Source: Typhlomys cinereus (Eukaryota; Chordata; Mammalia; Rodentia; Platacanthomyidae). Taken from it: DNA of 64,000 nucleotides. This document shows positions 12,113-25,170 of this stretch, piece by piece. The notes below the pieces were generated by a model. The model made no database searches, was not told where the DNA came from, and was given only the letters and a program-made list of their open reading frames with translations. Position numbers and translations under genes: made by a program. Position 1 is the stretch's first letter, and every line of letters begins with the position of its first letter. The stretch is from assembly GCA_023101885.1 (NCBI GenBank), contig JALPQD010000624.1, positions 186,001-250,000 of the forward strand. The letters run 5' to 3'.

Positions 12113-12415
12113 TGGGGCTGGGAAAGTGGCTCAGTGGATAAAGCGCCGGCTGCACTAGCAAAAGGATCAGGATTCGGATTTCCTGCAACTCCAGTCCTGG
12201 AAGGTAGAGCCTGGGAATCTTCAGAGGAAACTTGCTAGACTAGCTCTGTAAGTGAGCTCCGCGCTCCATCAGAGCCTCATTCTCAAAAGAATAAGGTTTT
12301 GAAGAGCAATTGAAAATGATTCCTGAGATTAACCTTGGGCCCCCACATGTATGCATACAAGCACCTGCACCCACACACATGCATATGTGCATGCATACTC
12401 CCATACAGTAAGAGA
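12113..12415 (+). mobile_element. B2-superfamily-like SINE
   Basis: 'ggctgggaaagtggctcagt', 'cctggaaggtagagcctggg', 'gaaaatgattcctgagatta' and a CA/CATG-rich tail. Confidence 0.8.
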
Positions 12416-14090
12416 AAAGAAATTGAAGTGGTCCCATTAATGACTAGAAAGATGAAGATTTGATTCTACAGAATTCATTCCATGCTGTAACTGATCGAGT
12501 TTACTAAAGGTCCAGGTCGAAGCTGATAAAGGCATTGCTTTCTGGACACAACTTTATAGAGAAGGGAAGGGGGCAGGAAAGGTCTGTGAAAACTACCAAG
12601 GCTGGGGCAGGGGACAAATGCTACACCTGGAGCCTGAAGCCTTAGAAGCCAGAGGCCATGCTCAGAAAGGAAGCTGTGGGAGTTGACAGCAGTGCCCTAA
12701 GACACACTCCAAAGGCCTCTGTGAGCCACTACGAATCTTCCCACGTCCAGATCCCTGGTTCCCTCCACAGGTAATTTAGGATACTAGGAATCCTCATCAA
12801 CAGTCCCTCTTTTCACAAGCATAAAACAAACCTGAGCGGGGTAAACGCTTCATTGCCTGGTGTGGATGAAAGATCAAGCCCCAAGTTAGGGACAATGGGA
12901 GACAGTCTGACCCTCTTGGGATAATGTCCAGAGACAGAAGGAAGAGCACCCCTTTTTTCCAGCAGGCCTGACCCTCCCTGCCTGCCAGAGAGTCTCCTCC
13001 CACCTTGCCTCCCCCCTGCCAGCATCTGCAAGAGAACCTCACCATTAGGCTCCAGGTGGATTGCATATCAAACCACAAGGCCTGGCCATGAAACGCCAGG
13101 CTGTGGGGCCACTATGACCAGACTTCACTGTCTAAGAACCTCACCAAACCCCACCCTGAACCAGGCCATCTGTAAAAAAGACAAGTCCACTGCTTTGGTG
13201 CCTGCTCTATATGATTAGAATCCCCCCAAAAGGAAAGTCACTGAAAGAAAAGGAGGGACTTTTCAGCAGCAGACTCTGGACACCCTATACTCAAGCAGCT
13301 ACTAGCTTCAAAGGCCGGGCAGTCCCAGGACAAAGCGCAGCACATGCGCCACCCAGCGGGAGAAGCGGGAAGTGCCCAGCCACCCTGACGCTGGGTGCCC
13401 TCACTGGACCGCGTGAGGAAAGGGAACGTAAGGAACAGCAGCCTGGATCGCAAGAGACACTGATTCTACCCCGGAAACGAGTCGACTCTTTTCCTAAAAA
13501 GCCTTCCCCAAGAAAAACACAAGGGCAGTAAAACCCACTGACAAAGTTGGGGACATCTGTCATGTTGATAGACTTGTAATTCCAAGTGCTCTGGGCCAGA
13601 TGACTGACAACCCAGGGCAGAATCAGAGGGCTGCAGGACTATGACCACACGGTCTCTTGCAACCCTGGTTAAATATTACTTAGAAGTATTGGGTTAGTCA
13701 CCCGGCAGTCCTTGCCCTTTATACATAGCCCATGCACTTTATATGAGCCTACTGCCAGACTCCTGGCATTTCTCTTTCAGGCTTCCAAGGGGTGAAGGGA
13801 TATTTCGCATGGGTAACTTCTACCTGTGAGAGCAGAGGAAAGGAAGGGGCTTGGATCCCCTCCTTGCCTGAGGATGCTGCCTCCTGCCAGTTGAGACTAG
13901 GACACCTGTACCCATAGGTGCATGCCTGAAGTCCCCCAAGCATTACAGAGCCATCTGGCTTCCCCGGGGAGTAGAAAAGTGGTACTTGGTGACCAGACAG
14001 GTCTGCAACTCCATCCCACAGGAGCTTGCCGTAAAACTATTCATACAGACCTCCCTGAGGGAGGGTATGGCGGCCTCTTAGGGCATGTGT
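12416..14090. other. Intergenic, no supported gene
   Basis: Repeat-poor, GC-moderate. Overlapping open frames at 12797-13650 on both strands look like composition effects; no domain or splice chain found. At 14090-14400 there are remnants of a diverged LTR ('cctttctttccatcactggg'). Confidence 0.5.
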
Positions 14091-14870
14091 TGGTCGCCTT
14101 TCTTTCCATCACTGGGACAAGATATCTGGGACACTGCGCAAGCTTACAAGACTTACTGTGTTTGCTGTGTCAGAGCTTCTACCCACAGTGAGTGTCTTCT
14201 GAGAGCTGTAGCAAGGAGGAACAACGTCCCATTACTGAAACAGCTCCATTCTCTCTCTTAAGATAAAGAGAGAGAGGGAAGAACACTCTGAGGTTCCAAT
14301 GACTCCTCCAGGGGCATATCCCCAGTAGGCCCAACGCCTCCAGCTAAAACCTACCTCTGTCCACTAGTGCTTTAGGCTGGGTCCACACTTTAACACATGG
14401 GCCTTTGGGGAACAAACCATAGAAGACCAGGTCACCATGAATAAGCAATTGACTTATCCACATATATATCCACTATTATTATTGCTTTATCCACACCAAA
14501 ATTCATTTAATTCAAGGCTGTCCAAACGTGGGCAAAGGAAATAAAGTTCAAGAACATTCTGAGTAAAAGGAGGAAGGGGATATGGCAGGAGACAGATGAA
14601 ACAGGAGGAGGGCCTTATCAACTAGGCAGGAGGTGTGGCTAATATTCTGAACCTGAGGACAAGTTACAGGTTTGTGTGTGATATTGGTGGGTTTCATGCA
14701 TGCCAGGCAGTTGTGGGGTACCACTGAGCTACATGTCATCCCTGGTTTATACTTTTCAAAGCTCACTCTGGTGTCATTTGGACTGGCACAGAGAGGATAG
14801 CAGACCTGTTAAAGCAGAAGCATCCTGCAGGCGACAGTGTGGCTTAGATGTGGCTGAAAGCACTAGCAAT

Positions 14871-15170
14871 GGAGCTGGAGGGATGGCTCAGTTGATAGGG
14901 TGCTTGCCGCACAAGCATGGGGACCTGAGTTCAGATCCCCAGCACAGATGTTTAAGAAGAAGTCAGGCATGATGTCGTGCACCGTAATCTCTGTGCTGGG
15001 AAGGGAGAGAGCAGAGCCCTTTTGGCATTGCTGGTCAGTGAGAGATTCTGTCTCCACAAATAAGCTGGAGAGTGATTGAGGAAGACACCCAGTGTCAATA
15101 TACGGCTTCCACACGCACAGCACACCTGAGTACCAACACATACACCAACATTCCTCCCACACAGGAGAAA
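14871..15170 (+). mobile_element. B2-superfamily-like SINE
   Basis: 'agctggagggatggctcagt', 'cctgagttcagatccccagc', then a diverged body and CA-rich tail. Confidence 0.8.
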
Positions 15171-15309
15171 CGATGAAATGACTGGCGGGGGTGAGGAGTC
15201 ACATGAGGAGGTGCACAGGAAGGCACGTATCCACATTCACAGCAGGAGAAATGGCTGGCATTGTGAGGCAGAAAGTCTCCCCAACTCTTCACATGATTTA
15301 CGTTCTTTC

Positions 15310-15395
15310 AGTTTCATATTTAATCAATTTGCATGAAGTCACACAATTTAGCAAGTGGAGAAACTGGGCTTAGAACCTAGAGATTAAGGCACTTT
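15310..15395 (+). mobile_element. MIR fragment
   Basis: 'gtcacacaatttagcaagtg' followed by 'gagaaactgggcttagaacc' matches the MIR 'gtcacacagctagcaagtgg' region. Confidence 0.6.
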
Positions 15396-15399
15396 ATTC

Positions 15400-17580
15400 T
15401 GAGCAAGATCATTACCTGAGATGGATAGGGTGGGGCTCTCCTACCAAGGGGACAGAATGACGACTTCCGGTTTGGGGGTGGTGGCAGGATTTGGATTGAG
15501 CGATCTTTTCAACATCCATGTTAGAGAGACTCTGGTCAGCAACCGGGTGTGTGACTGGTTTGAGGAGGAGCAGACATTTGGGCGCTGAGGAGGAGGAAGG
15601 AGATGAGGGCCGAAAGCTGCAGGGTGGAATTATACACCTAGAGCAGATGAAATGGGGTGGGGGAGGGGGATATGGAGATAAATCTTTAAGCTCCCACCAT
15701 CAGATCTTCAGGACAGAAGAGCTTATAGGCAAATGGCTCTACAGTGACCCTTCTTTTCCTTGAAGGGTCCCACGAAGGCTCGGGTCTTGTCCCCCCCCCC
15801 AAGTCACATGTACACATGTAACATTGAATAAAAGACATCAGTGTGTTCACAGACCCTCAGGAGATGGCATGAGGGGATGGCACGGACCACTCTGATAATA
15901 TCGTCCAACCTCCTTCACCCACCAGGTGCCACTATGTCTTGCAAGGCCCAGCTGGACCTTGATGCAGTCTTTCCTGAGGAACTACGCTTCTCTGGAGGGT
16001 AAGAATCAGGACATGTTGAAGGTCCTAGCAGAACCCAGCCTCTCGGCCCGGCGCTGGAAAGAAGGTCCCGGTTTTACCCCTGTGGCTGCGCTTGGCTGTG
16101 TGATGGACAGGAAGACCAACCATAGCCCCCCCACTCCTTTTTCTCACCGGCGAGGTGCTGCTGTCAGCTTGGGTCTTCTCTAGGCTGAAGAGAAGAGCGT
16201 GTCATCGCTTTCCACCCAGCAAGTTGCTGCTCTGGGGTATCAGGAGCGCTTGTCGCTGTCGCTTTGTTCGAAGGGGGATCCTTGAGGATGGCCAGCCCCT
16301 CTAGAAGCTGCAGAGCCAGAGCCCTCAATTCCCCCTCTCCCTGTGCAGCTGCAGGCTCTCTGTCCTGGTGAAGCGAGCTGGGGACGGGGGGAGAGGAGGA
16401 GAACGTTTTTTGGCATGGCCACGAGCTCTGGGAAACCGTTGAAGCTGGTGGTCTACACCCTGTTGGTGGATCATCACTGTGAATCCGTGGCTTTCCCCTG
16501 GCTTCCTGCGGAGCCAGCCTGCCCTGGGGCATGTGTCTTTTTTTAAACAAGGTCTCCGGCCTTCTCCAGAAGACTCCGGGCTTGTCAGAGCAGCTGTCTA
16601 TAAAGCACTGTGTATTCTGCAACAAAAAAGAGCTTCTTTCTCGAACACCCTTGTAGCCGCCTGGCAAAAGGAATGGGGCAGCAGCCAAGCCTTACAAAGG
16701 TTAGAAGACAACTGTCACATCTCATAGGCGACCCTAGAGTCTCGGGCTCTACACACAGTTTGATGGTGTCTTGGTTTGTACCCACGTCATCACTGGAATC
16801 CCTTCCAGCTTCACGAGACCCACAGACTGGAGTTGGATTTACAAGGGAGTCAGCGTCAGAACCAGAGGCGACTGCGGAGGCTCTGAGCTGCGTGCAGGTG
16901 GGGCTTGGGTTGCTCTGAGAAGCAGCTGGACCGAAACAGAGAGTCTGTGTTTTCTAAGTCTGAGATGCCAGGGGTCTCTGCACCGCCCTGGGACCCACCA
17001 TCCTTCCAGGAAGCAAAGCAAAGGGCACCATCCACTCACTTGTGAGCATCGTCCTGCAGACAGGTGGCTTTGGGTGTCTGAGTTTGTCCCAGGGTGTCAG
17101 GCCCGCTCTCTGCCATGGCAACCGTTCCATCCAGCTGCTGCCCTGAGGCCCATTATAACTGCCTATCATTTGCCTGGGCCTTTCCTGCAGCACTCCCATG
17201 TCCCTACAACCCAGTTACTAGGGGTCATGCCTGGCAGAGCCAGTCCTTCCAGATGTCAGTGGGCCAGGACCTGTGGTTAAGGATTTGGGGGTGTCCCCTG
17301 CCCTCAGATCTTTCAGCAGAACCTCCTCCTCGGGTTGCCTGGTCCCACCTCTCCTCACCATGGAACTTCTATCCCTTATCTTTCTCACCTAGTCCCACCT
17401 CCTCCAGGGAACAGCCCACCTGACCTCACCCGCATCATTCTGCCTCATTTGGACTCGACTGCACTCAACATATCTGTCTTGAAGCTCTTTGGAGGCCTGT
17501 TCATTCCATTGACATGGCAACACGACATCATCATCTGTAAAGTCCATGCTCAAGAATCAGGCAGTTGAGTAACAAAAACG
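15400..17580. other. Intergenic; one candidate exon, no confident gene
   Basis: Repeat-poor. A stretch at 15926-15998 has exon-like borders (see findings). The 174-aa minus frame at 16164-16688 has no recognised domain. Confidence 0.5.
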
Positions 17581-18370
17581 ATTGCAGGACTGGGAAGATG
17601 GTCAGGGGTTAAAGCCTTTGCCTCTCAAGCAAAGGACCTGAGTTCAGATCCCACCTAAAAATGTTGTGTGAGCGTGGCACCACCTGTAAGGCAGAGTCTG
17701 GGCAGTCTCAGAGCAAGTTGGCCAAACTAACCCCAATGACATGTCCTGGGTTTAATTAAAGACCCAGTGTTGCAGTTTGCCTGCATGGTTGCTGATAAAT
17801 GACCATCAAATGGCTTAAGGGAACAAGGGTTTTATTTTCTTACTGATAATCCAGTTGCAGTTCATAGTCCAGCTTGAGGGGAGAGCACACACGAACACCA
17901 GGGCCGACGAATCTGTCCCCATCATCTCTACGTAATGGCTGAGAGAGGACGATGCTTGCTTGCCAGACCAGCATGTCTGGCCAAATACACACAAGGATGC
18001 CAACTCTCTCAACCAGCTAGCTCTCTGGTTTTATTCCAGGGCCTAATCCCACCCACCTGGGCCTTCCCCATCAGCCAGACAATCTCCTGCAGGTTTGCTC
18101 TGGGCTTAACCCAACCACTAATTCTCCACAAATGTGCCCAGAGCTCAAACCCTCAACTATCAAGTTGACACCTGTGCCTAACTATGACACCCATTCTTGG
18201 GACAATAAGATGGAAGAGGAATCCAGAATGATTCCTGATATCACCTTGGGTCTCCATAGGTATGCGCACTCAAGTGTACTCACATACACATACCTACACC
18301 CACATACATCCACAATCAAACACATCTCCCCACATGAAAACACACATACACACACATACAACATACACAC
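17581..18370 (+). mobile_element. B2-superfamily-like SINE split by an LTR
   Basis: Left part 17581-17767 ('ggactgggaagatggtcagg' to 'attaaagacccag'), right part 18190-18370 ('gacaataagatggaagagga', 'ccagaatgattcctgatatc', CA tail). The LTR 17768-18189 sits inside. Confidence 0.85.
17768..18189 (-). mobile_element. Solo LTR (MaLR-like), nested in a SINE
   Basis: Reverse copy of the LTR at 19891-20316: starts tgttgcag, ends gcctaactatgaca. Flanks cccag and cccat match at 4 of 5 bases, an imperfect 5-bp target duplication. About 422 bp. Confidence 0.8.
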
Positions 18371-19890
18371 ATGAAAGAAAGAAAAAAAAAAACCTACTGA
18401 AACCCCCTCTCATTTTGTTTTAAGTAAGTTTAGAATCCCATTGTTATTCTTAACTGCATGTGCTCCGTGAGGTCATAAGGTGGACATGCTTAGGCCCTTT
18501 CATCCACATTGGGTTGCTTGGTTACAGATCCCTCTTATCATTATCTGGCAGCAGCAATGCCAGGAACTCCAAGCCCAGAGCCAGGGAGGGGAAGGGCCCA
18601 GGCCACACCTTGCTGATAAGAAACTCTTGAAAGAGGCCAAGCGAGGGGCTGCCTTGCTGGGGAGCCGTGAGTAACGCTGAGCTGGTCAGTGGTCAGCAGA
18701 TACATCTATGCAGATAAGGGCGGGGTCAGCAGAACAGAAGCACAAGGCCAGCCTCGCTGCAGAGGCAGGTGTGAGAGACGTGCCTTCCTTGCAGTTTGCC
18801 TGGGTCTGAAAACATCCCTAATGGACAGACAGAAAGCCAAGCAGCTAAGGGCGCTTAGTCCTTGTTCGCCAGCCAGGAGCTTGGGAGGGAGACGTGGCGC
18901 TGGCCTCAAGTAAACCCTCGAGGAGCCTCATGCTTCTATTTCCCAGAGCGCACCACTGCTGGTGAACTGCTTTCCACCCGAGCCCCAGGGACTGAGGATC
19001 TGTGGCTCCTGACGGCCAAGCTTCAAGTCTGTCTCATCCGTTTACCAATTGAATGTTTCGCTGGGCGCTCATGACAGTAGCCATTCAGTGCCAGGCATCA
19101 AACCTGGAGCAGGAGAGTTCATTGCCACGAGGTGGAATCTAGGCGTGGCATTGCCAGCTCAAGACTGGGTGTCACTTGGGCTTGACTCACAGCCCAGCCC
19201 ACAGCAGGAGGTCATTCCTCATCCACCCACCACCTTCCCCTCCCCAGTTCTATCCACACCAGCTGTTTACCGTGATATTTGACACATACCTACTGCCAAG
19301 GGAGCCCACAACTCCGGTCACCGGGATCTCATCCACCCCGGAGAGAAGTGAGTCAGGCTGGACACAGGGACTTCAAATACCCTCAGGCCAATAGAAGGAA
19401 GGAAGCAGCCCGTGTCTCACCAACAACCGACTCCTCCATTTACCCAGCAGCAGCTGCCACCACTTCCTGCTCACTTAACCTGCTGTATTTAAATGTTGGC
19501 AGAGCAACTTAAACCCCTCCCCCTGTGCCGATGCCCTGAGTCTCCACTCTGACAGCTGGAGAATATGGGGGAAACAACGCAGCCTTTGCTGGTGCAGATC
19601 TGCATTTAATCACTGTAGTGTGTCCTGGTGTCCACATCTTCCAGCGCCCCCTAGAGGACTCTAACGTGCAGTCAATGCTGAGGATCAAGACTGAGTCTAC
19701 AGGGGATATGGGAGATGAGTAGTGAGAGGGATGTTGGACAGACAGTTTGCATCCAGACACCACCAATGCAGCTATAACTAGTTCAAGCCTTCCATTCCAA
19801 AGTCTTCCACGGTGACATTCATGTACTCATTTCGACTGCAAATCTTCCATAATCACTTCATCTAACCTCTTTATTCTTAGGTTTTGGTAG
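18371..19890. other. Spacer between inverted LTRs, no supported gene
   Basis: Repeat-poor sequence with short open frames only. Confidence 0.5.
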
Positions 19891-20316
19891 TGTCATAGTT
19901 AGGCACAGGTGTCAACTTGATAGTTGAGGGTTTGAGCTCTGGGCACATTTGTAGAGAATTAGTTGTTGAGTTAAGCCCAGAGCAAACCTGCAGGAGATTG
20001 TCTAGCTGATGGGGAAGACCCAGCCCATGTTGGGTGGGACTAGGCCCTGGAATAAAATACAGAGAGCTGGTTGAGAGAGTTGACATCCTTCTGCGTACTT
20101 GGCCAGACATGCTGGTCTGGCAAGTAAGGATCGTCCCTCTCTCAGCCATTATGTAGAGATGGTGTGGCCACTTCCCTCAGCCTGGTGTTGGTGCATGCTC
20201 TCCCGTCAAGCTGGACTGAGAACTGTAACCGAGCAATCGTAAGAGAAAATAAATGCCGTGTTCCCTTAAGCTGTTTGATGGTGATTTATCAGCAACCACA
20301 CAGGTTAGCTGCTGCA
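19891..20316 (+). mobile_element. Solo LTR (MaLR-like)
   Basis: Starts TGTCATAGTTAGGCACAGGT, has 'aaaataaatgccgtgttccc' as the polyadenylation region, ends gctgctgca. Flanks ggtag and agtag share 4 of 5 bases. Confidence 0.8.
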
Positions 20317-20399
20317 AGTAGTTCTTAAGTTTCTCCCTAATTCTCTGGACTGAGTTAAGAGTCTCAAGTTTTTTTGGTTTTTTTTTTTTTTTTTTTTTG

Positions 20400-20620
20400 T
20401 CTTTTTATCTTTTGTTGTTTTCTTGCTTCAAACATTGTGGATAGTGCCTCTGGGGATATTCGTGTGCACACTTCAGTGTGGATATATGTCTTCAGTTGGG
20501 GTGCTGTTTACCTAGGAGGAGAATTTCTGCTCACATGGGAAACTGTTAAATTTTTGGAGAACTGACAAATTGTTCCAAAGCAGCTGCACCATTATCCATC
20601 TTCATCTTAACTGGTTCCCT
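20400..20620 (-). mobile_element. Possible old L1 3' fragment
   Basis: 'ttttggagaactgacaaatt' then 'caaagcagctgcaccattat' resembles antisense L1M sequence seen in many mammals. Confidence 0.45.
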
Positions 20621-22067
20621 TCTATACCTAGCACACATTGCCAGACCCACTCCTCAGATCCAGACTAGGAACCCTCATCCCTCCACCATCCCCCACCATA
20701 CCATCTTATTACTTTTTATTTCTGTCACTATAGATCAGCCCTGATCCGGGCTGGGACTTGAGAAGAATAACCTGTGTCACGCTCCTGTGGGAAGCACACA
20801 TTAGCAAAGACGGGGTGTGAGGGCGAGGAATCCCAGCTTAAGATTTTGCACAACATCCCCCTGCCCCCATGCCTGTTGTCCTATCAAGACCTGGGCGCAA
20901 ACAAGCTTGCTTCTGGCCCTGCTTCCTGCAGAGGCAGCAGAGCTTCCCGAAGTCCAAAAGAAGTAACAAGGAAGTGCTTCCCAGTTGAGAGGCAGGGGTA
21001 GGGAAGTGAGGTGTCTGATAGCTGACACCGACCCTTATGGGGTCTTCAGCATGAATTGCCAGGCTGAGCATGAGATTAAAAGGAAGGGGTTGCCTTTGCC
21101 GCGGTCCTGTTCTAACTGCCCTTCTGCTGATCTCTGTGTATCTCCATGAGCAGGGGGTTGAGGAAAGACCCACCCGCCCCCACAGCAATGAGGCAGGACT
21201 TTCTGAGCGGGTTCCCTGAGGGCAAGAGACCCATCTCCCTGTAGCACAAAAAGCTGGAGAACCAGAGAGCTGGACTGCGCGAGGAGGACTCCCAGGTCCC
21301 ACAGATTGCCAAGGCTGCAGCCGAGACCGGCCTTTCCTCCCAGCTCAGCGTTTCTCCAGCACTGTGGTTGGTCCGTGCCTCATCCTGTTCCCCAAGATGA
21401 CCTCATGCTGGCCTCGTGGAAGGGCGCACATTGATAGAACTTGTGGCCACACCCATCCAGAACTGCTCAGAGAATCATTCCTGGAACCGACAGTGCTCAA
21501 GGTACCCTCGTGCCTAGACACCAGTCCACCAGCTCATCTGAGGGGCTCAAGAGCCTGTTGGTGGGTGCTCAGGCCTTGTGCCCAAAATACATCCTTAGTG
21601 TAAACAGCTTGATATAACTTCTCTGCCGCCCACCGCTTGGAAATTTGAGATTAGCTGGGAGAATACTCTCTCAAAGTGCAAACGGCTCAGGAAGGGTCAG
21701 AGCAAGGCACAGTAGTGGGGAGAGTCCTTGGGCTGCTCTCCCACCAACTCTGAGCTGACAAAGAGCCCCTGCAGGTGTGGGAGTGCAGACAGCATGCTGA
21801 AGGGAGAGCTGAGCATGCCGTTTCCATGCTGGGCAGGAAGCCTGGATGTGTGTGTGTGGGAGGAGGGTCGTGTCACGGGTCTAGTAAGAGAAATGGGAAC
21901 TTGCCAGAGATGAATGTTTTCATGGTTCAGTATTCTATGTCTAGCAGGAAGGAACTGAAACCAACTTCTCTACTGTCCTAATGCCTGTATCTCCATTCTT
22001 CCCTTCCCTCCACAGTTTCTCTTCTCCCCGCTTCCCTATTTCTTTTGTTCATTCTAATAGCCTTTTT
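20620..22067. other. Intergenic, no supported gene
   Basis: GC-moderate; overlapping minus frames at 20801-21312 lack domains and splice evidence. Confidence 0.5.
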
Positions 22068-22082
22068 CACTTTCTTCTCTCT

Positions 22083-22410
22083 CTCTCTCTTTTTTTTTAT
22101 TATTTATTCAACTGTGCGCATGCGTGCGCGCGTGTGTGTGTGTGTGTCTGTGTGTGTCTGTGTGTGTCTGTGTGTGTCTGTGTGTGTCTGTGTGTGTCTG
22201 TGTATGTGTAGAACCACGGACGAATTCGCGAACCACCATGGACGCCTCCACCTCCTTCTGCCCCGGGATTCACAGGCTCCGCCCTACCAGGACCAGAAGC
22301 GCAGGCCGCCCCCGCTTCCGCCTGGCGTCTATACGTGGGATCTGGGATCCGAACTCAGGACCTTCCCCTGCAAGGCGGAGGCTTAACCCCTGAGCCACCT
22401 CTCCAGCCCC
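22083..22410 (-). mobile_element. Young B2-superfamily SINE with 14-bp target duplication
   Basis: Reverse orientation, ending 'tgagccacctctccagcccc'. Direct repeat actttcttctctct at 22069-22082 and 22411-22424. The tail contains the 10-bp minisatellite described next. Confidence 0.9.
22141..22200 (+). repeat. 10-bp tandem repeat (tgtgtgtctg) x6
   Basis: Six perfect decamers, within the SINE tail and flanked by ordinary TG repeats. Confidence 0.95.
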
Positions 22411-22424
22411 ACTTTCTTCTCTCT

Positions 22425-23520
22425 ATAGCAAATATTTTAAAAGATTTCAGGAGACCAGCCTTGGAGTCTAACCATTGTAGAATCACTTTAGGAGGAAAAA
22501 CGCTGTCTGGCCCTGTGCCTGGCTCTTGTAGCTCTCAATAAATACAGATTGAGTCGCAAAGGAATAGATGAAAATCACTTCATTGGGAGTTAGTATTTCA
22601 TTTGAGTGTCCTTTGGGCAGCACTAATTCCAAAGAGGAGGTGACCAGTGGCTTCCCTGTAGGCACAGATCAGTGGTATTGGGTGTCCTGAGCCCCACAAA
22701 ATTCCCAGGATGAGGCTAAAATAGCGAACAAGGGCCTCGAATCACAGTCTCGCCCATTATCCGAGTAGCCTTTGCCTCTGGAGGTCAGTGGGCAGGACTG
22801 ACGGCGCCCTCTGCTGGTGCGTCTTCATAGTCGATTTCCTTCTATTATTTACACAGGTCTTTGTACATCGAGCTTGGAAAGAGTTAGGAGTGAAGACTTC
22901 TGGGTTTAGTCTAAGCCTGTGTCTGTGAATGACAAGTCTGAAGCTAATCCCTAAACATCACAGAGGGCGCAATCCCCCACTTGCAGGAGGTGTGACAGTC
23001 CCACGGAGCAGTGTTCCTGAAGTCAGGTAGAAATCGCTTCCACTCCACGAGCAGAGCTTCCCTTCTGCGGTCACAAGTGAACAACAGAGAGATTTTCGAG
23101 AAACTGGGTCCACAAGGGGCAGGCTCTTGTCCAGAGGCGGGGCTGAGCCTTCGTGATTAACACACACACACACACACATACACACACACACCATTAGGAC
23201 TGGCCAGGGCGAGGCCTCAGCGGGAGTGGCCGCTGGAGAGATAGGCGAGGGACTCTGCTGTCCTCGCCAGGCCCTCTGCAGCAGCGCGGTGGGAGAGCTC
23301 CCGGGCTGGGGGCTGGGGGTTGGGGGCACCGACTATGGTAGAGGGAGGCTGGTTCACACAGCAGAAGACACAGCCGAGAGAACAGGGTGTGCAAACATCC
23401 AGGCCCTAGACGCTGGCTGGGTAGGTTTGGTAGAGGTCGGAGATACCACTACCTCCACCCTTCACACAAGCTCCAGCCACACCTTCCAGACAGAAAGCAA
23501 GGTTGAGGAGGAAATCGACT
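22425..23520. other. Intergenic, no supported gene
   Basis: Contains a (CA)n run at 23161-23190. Minus frame 22958-23329 lies over it and is not supported. Confidence 0.5.
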
Positions 23521-23524
23521 CTGA

Positions 23525-24090
23525 AATCACAATTCTTGGGTTCAAATTCCATCTCTGCCCTGATGTTACCCCAGATCACTTTTATTCCTCCTTCTTGACC
23601 TGTTCTGTTCTCTGTAAGATGGTAACAACAGTTGGAATGATTTTGTAGACATCAAGACTTCTTGGGATTATTATTAAGATGAAAATGAGGACTGGGATAC
23701 GGCTCAGTTTTTAAAGCACTTGTAAAGAGCAAGTAAAAGGACCCGAGTTCAGATCACCAGATCCTATATAAAATACCTGTGGACACAATAGCCTTCTTGC
23801 AATTCCAGCCCTGAAAGGCAGAGCCTAGGCATACCAGAGCAAGCTGGCCAGGCAGAGTGGCCCTATTGGGGGCTCTGGGTTTAACCAGAGACCCAGTCTC
23901 AAAAGAATAAGGTGGGAGATCAATGGGGGATGATTTTTGTATATGAACCTCAGGCCTCCACACGTAAGTACCTACACACATGCCCATATATACATAATTT
24001 TTACGGAAAGACTTAAATGAAATGATCCAGGTAGAGCTCTGAGCACAGAGCCTTGTGGTGCCTGGTACACAGCAAACACTGTACCCAGGT
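23525..24090 (+). mobile_element. MIR split by a B2-superfamily SINE
   Basis: MIR 5' part at 23525-23687 ('gggttcaaattccatctctg', 'ctctgtaagatggtaacaac') and 3' part at about 24005-24085 ('gctctgagcacagagccttg', 'gcctggtacacagcaaac'). The younger SINE fills 23688-24000 ('atacggctcag', 'gagttcagatcaccagatcc'). Confidence 0.75.
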
Positions 24091-24930
24091 GAACTTGTGG
24101 CAGGAAGCCTGCAGTGACAGAAACTTGTGTGCTTGCCTGCCAGGGAAGACTGGCAAGGAGGACAGTCTGTGAGTTGATGCCAATTGATGCCAACTGTTCA
24201 GGTGAAGCGGAGTACCGGGATGAGATCTCAAGGTGAGGGTGGGTGTGTGGACAGCTGTGGAATGGAAGGGAACATTACCTGAAGCAGGAGCATGGCTGGT
24301 ATGTCTGAAGAAGGGCAAGGAAATCAGTGTTGCTAGAGCTCACAAAGGAGTGTGGGGCATGGTTATATGGGGCTCCAGGTGATGAAGATAGTGAGGGAAA
24401 TCCTTAGAGCTGTGGATTTGGGCCTGGGAGAAGCGGGAGCACACTGGAGACTTCTGAGCTTAAGGGTAACATGACTTAAGGCATAAAAGGGCATTTCCAG
24501 CTGTTTGTAACTAGATGTCAGGGACATCCACGTCCAGTATAATCCCTGGGGAAGAGAGGAGGGCGGCAGAAGTGGGGAGAAGATATAGTGGGATCACACC
24601 ATTCATGGTTCTGCACACCAAGCTGATTTCATTTACTATTATCTCGGGCATTTATTCAGAGAAGCTCATTTACTCCTTCTGGATCAACCCATAGAAACTC
24701 TGCTCAGGGCTCCCTCCCTCCCAGGAAATAAAAAGGTCTAAGGCATTTTGCAGCTGAAAAGATTCGAGAACATTGCAATGAACTTTGTTTCCATCACTAA
24801 GGATGCTTCCTGGCCACCATTTTATTATACAAATGCCATGTCTATTGTAAAAGCACTGGAAAGTATAAGTGCAAACAACAACAGAGAACTCCATCACAAT
24901 GCTACTTTCCAGAGAAACACACTGCTGAGA
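24091..24930. other. Intergenic, no supported gene
   Basis: No repeat or exon recognised; the short open frames have no domains. Confidence 0.5.
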
Positions 24931-25170
24931 GGCTAGAGAGAGGGCTCAGTGTTTCAGAGCATTTGCTGCGCAAACCCGAGGATCAGATCCCATTACCCAC
25001 GAAGCAAAGGTGGCAAGCAAATGCCTACAATTCTCAGCTCTGAGAAAGCCAACGCTAACTTCTGGCCTCCTGTGCATATAGACACATACAAACATGCATA
25101 TGCACATATATGCATGAACACAGTCACGAGAGGGTGCATGCAGACATGTGTGCATGTGCACATACACAGA
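24931..25170 (+). mobile_element. B2-superfamily-like SINE
   Basis: 'gctagagagagggctcagtg', 'gaggatcagatcccat' and a long ATGCA/CACAT-rich tail. Confidence 0.7.

Noticed and set aside
16164..16688. 174-aa minus-strand open frame
   Set aside because: Longest open frame left of Tex35, but no domain, splice partner or recognisable homology; likely chance.
21981..22393. Plus-strand open frames with long Cys/Val runs
   Set aside because: They read through a reverse SINE and its TG-rich tail.
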